Below are positions 13,465 to 14,957 of a stretch of 14,957 nt of DNA, in pieces. The DNA is taken from NCBI GenBank assembly GCA_963205155.1, contig CAUJJY010000065.1, positions 1 through 14,957 of the forward strand. The letters run 5' to 3'. Made by a program: the position numbers and the translations under genes. The notes beneath the pieces were generated by a model. That model was given only the letters and a program-made list of their open reading frames with translations. It ran no database searches and was not told where the DNA came from. Source of the stretch: Candidatus Zixiibacteriota bacterium (lineage in GTDB: Bacteria > Zixibacteria > MSB-5A5 > CAIYYT01). Within the stretch, counting starts at the first letter, position 1, and each line of letters starts with the position of its first letter.

Positions 13465-14957
13465 TTATTTGACTACTTCATAATCGGCATCCACAGCTTC
13501 CCCACTCGGAGCTTCCTGCGTTTGATCGCCGGCATCTCCTTGCGGTTGCGCTTGGCTTTGCTGTTGTTGCTGCTGCGAAGCGGCCCGCTGGTACAACTGC
13601 GAGGACGCATTCTGCATAATCGTCTGCAGGCGATCAGTCTCAGACTTCATCGCCGCAAAGTCCGTTCCATTCGTCAGTTCGCGAACCTTCTGAATCTGGC
13701 TCTCAAGATCGCCCTTCAATGAAGCGTCAATCTTGTCTCCATTCTCCTTCACGAACTTCTCGCACTGGAACGCCAGTTGGTCGGCGTTGTTTTTCGTCTC
13801 GACCTCGCCCTTGCGCTTGCGATCGGCGTCGGCGTTCGATTCAGCATCCCGCACCATCTTTTCGATCTCCTGCTTCGATAAGCCGGAGGATGACTCGATA
13901 CGGATATGCTGCACCTTGCCGGTGCCCAGATCGCGTGCCGACACATTCAGGATGCCGTTGGCGTCGATATCGAAGGTCACCTCGATCTGCGGTACACCGC
14001 GCGGCGCCGTCGGTATTCCATCCAAAATGAAGCGCCCGATCGTGCGATTGTCGATCGCCATCTCGCGCTCTCCCTGAAGCACATGTATCTCCACCGAGTT
14101 CTGATTATCAGCCGCGGTTGAAAACACCTGCGCCTTCTTGGTCGGAATCGTCGTATTACGCTCAATCAACTTGGTCGCAACTCCGCCGAGCGTCTCAAGA
14201 CCCAGAGACAACGGTGTCACATCCAGAAGAAGCACATCCTTCACGTCGCCGGTCAAGACACCGCCCTGAATCGCCGCACCGATGGCGACGACCTCGTCAG
14301 GATTCACACCCTTGTGCGCTTCTCTGCCGAAAAACTTCTCGACTTCTTCGATAACCTTCGGCATACGAGTCATACCGCCGACCAACACCACTTCACCGAT
14401 GTCGCTGGTTGAAACTTTGGCATCAGCCATCGCTTTGCGAACCGGCTCCATACTGCGAGCAATCAGGTCTTCGACCATGCCCTCATATTTGGCGCGCGTC
14501 AACGTCATATTCAAATGCCTCGGTCCCGAAGCATCCGCCGTCACGAACGGCAGATTGATTGTCGTCTCCTTCGTGGAAGACAGTTCGATCTTCGCTTTTT
14601 CAGCAGCTTCTTTCAACCGCTGAATCGCCATCGGATCACGCGACAGATCGATTCCGTCAGTCTTCTTGAATTCCGCGACCATCCAATCGATGATCCGCTT
14701 GTCGAAGTCGTCGCCACCCAAATGCGTGTCGCCGTTGGTGGACAGCACTTCAAACACGCCATCGCCTAACTCGAGAATGGAGATGTCAAACGTACCGCCG
14801 CCAAGGTCAAACACTGCGACCTTTTGGCTCTTCTTCTTGTCCAAGCCATACGCCAGCGCCGCCGCCGTCGGCTCGTTGATGATTCGCATCACTTCGAGCC
14901 CGGCAATCTTGCCGGCATCCTTGGTCGCTTGACGTTGCGCATCGTTAAAGTACGCTG
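13465..14957 (-). CDS. dnaK: Molecular chaperone DnaK (Hsp70), 3' part (runs off the right edge)
   Basis: DnaK is the cytoplasmic Hsp70 ATPase that binds exposed hydrophobic peptides and works with DnaJ and GrpE. The 496 visible residues begin AYFNDAQRQATKDAG and lack roughly the first 145 residues of a normal protein. Nucleotide-binding landmarks are IINEPTAAALAYGLDK, VFDLGGGTFDIS, NGDTHLGGDDFD and VVLVGGMTRMP, then the interdomain linker GDVKDVLLLDVTPLSLG. The substrate-binding beta domain follows (ERNTTIPTKKAQVFSTA, VLQGERE, APRGVPQIEVTFDIDANGIL), then the helical lid with MVRDAESNADADRKRK. The tail is disordered, with six consecutive Gln, and ends VDADYEVVK. The true start lies beyond the window; the frame is open through the right edge. 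A strong terminator follows the stop. grpE or dnaJ, common neighbours, are not within view. Confidence 0.98.
   Translation of the reverse strand, partial: AYFNDAQRQATKDAGKIAGLEVMRIINEPTAAALAYGLDKKKSQKVAVFDLGGGTFDISILELGDGVFEVLSTNGDTHLGGDDFDKRIIDWMVAEFKKTDGIDLSRDPMAIQRLKEAAEKAKIELSSTKETTINLPFVTADASGPRHLNMTLTRAKYEGMVEDLIARSMEPVRKAMADAKVSTSDIGEVVLVGGMTRMPKVIEEVEKFFGREAHKGVNPDEVVAIGAAIQGGVLTGDVKDVLLLDVTPLSLGLETLGGVATKLIERNTTIPTKKAQVFSTAADNQNSVEIHVLQGEREMAIDNRTIGRFILDGIPTAPRGVPQIEVTFDIDANGILNVSARDLGTGKVQHIRIESSSGLSKQEIEKMVRDAESNADADRKRKGEVETKNNADQLAFQCEKFVKENGDKIDASLKGDLESQIQKVRELTNGTDFAAMKSETDRLQTIMQNASSQLYQRAASQQQQQQSQAQPQGDAGDQTQEAPSGEAVDADYEVVK

Noticed and set aside
13733..14077. Plus-strand open frames opposite dnaK
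   Set aside because: They are shadows of a highly conserved gene with strong codon bias; no motif or ribosome site supports them.

Overview
The window reads as ordinary bacterial chromosome of mid GC content, with genes on both strands. The four secreted proteins with dockerin-type calcium-binding repeats (style 'GDANG-G--NISDAVYLINYIF-GGP-P-C'), a very large DUF3857/transglutaminase protein with TPRs, and the house-keeping genes suggest an uncultivated Gram-negative-type bacterium of the FCB superphylum, possibly candidate phylum Zixibacteria. That placement is inferred from protein style and was not tested by a search.

Positions 1-3057 hold a compact minus-strand operon, transcribed from right to left: dtd (D-aminoacyl-tRNA deacylase), maf (nucleotide pyrophosphatase), a rodZ-like gene, an unrecognised 189-residue protein with a glycosyltransferase-9-like N-terminal fold pattern, and the start of smc, which runs off the left edge. 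Four of the genes overlap by 4 bases at their stop/start junctions, and smc begins 21 bases after the fourth gene. The operon mixes tRNA quality control, cell shape and chromosome organisation. Start codons are ATG, ATG, GTG, TTG and TTG. A candidate promoter (TTGACA, 17-base spacer) lies just before dtd.

Positions 3215-4947 hold a monocistronic minus-strand gene for an exported, histidine-rich TPR protein, followed by a hairpin terminator. It is divergent from the next block.

Positions 5083-9516 hold a plus-strand cluster of four dockerin-bearing secreted proteins. Three of them (genes 1, 3 and 4) are paralogues with a dockerin at both ends and a beta-rich domain between. Gene 2 has an unrelated N-terminal domain and one C-terminal dockerin. 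Genes 2-4 are 22 bases apart and look like an operon with its own promoter; gene 1 has a separate promoter and, unusually, no canonical start codon. A strong hairpin terminator closes the cluster. No clear cohesin partner is visible in the window, so what these dockerins bind is open.

Positions 9569-13291 hold a minus-strand gene for a 1240-residue exported TPR/DUF3857/transglutaminase protein with an intact Cys-His-Asp triad. Positions 13416-14957 hold the 3' part of dnaK on the minus strand, with a textbook terminator. No tRNA, rRNA, CRISPR or insertion sequence was seen, and no gene-free stretch exceeds about 225 bases.
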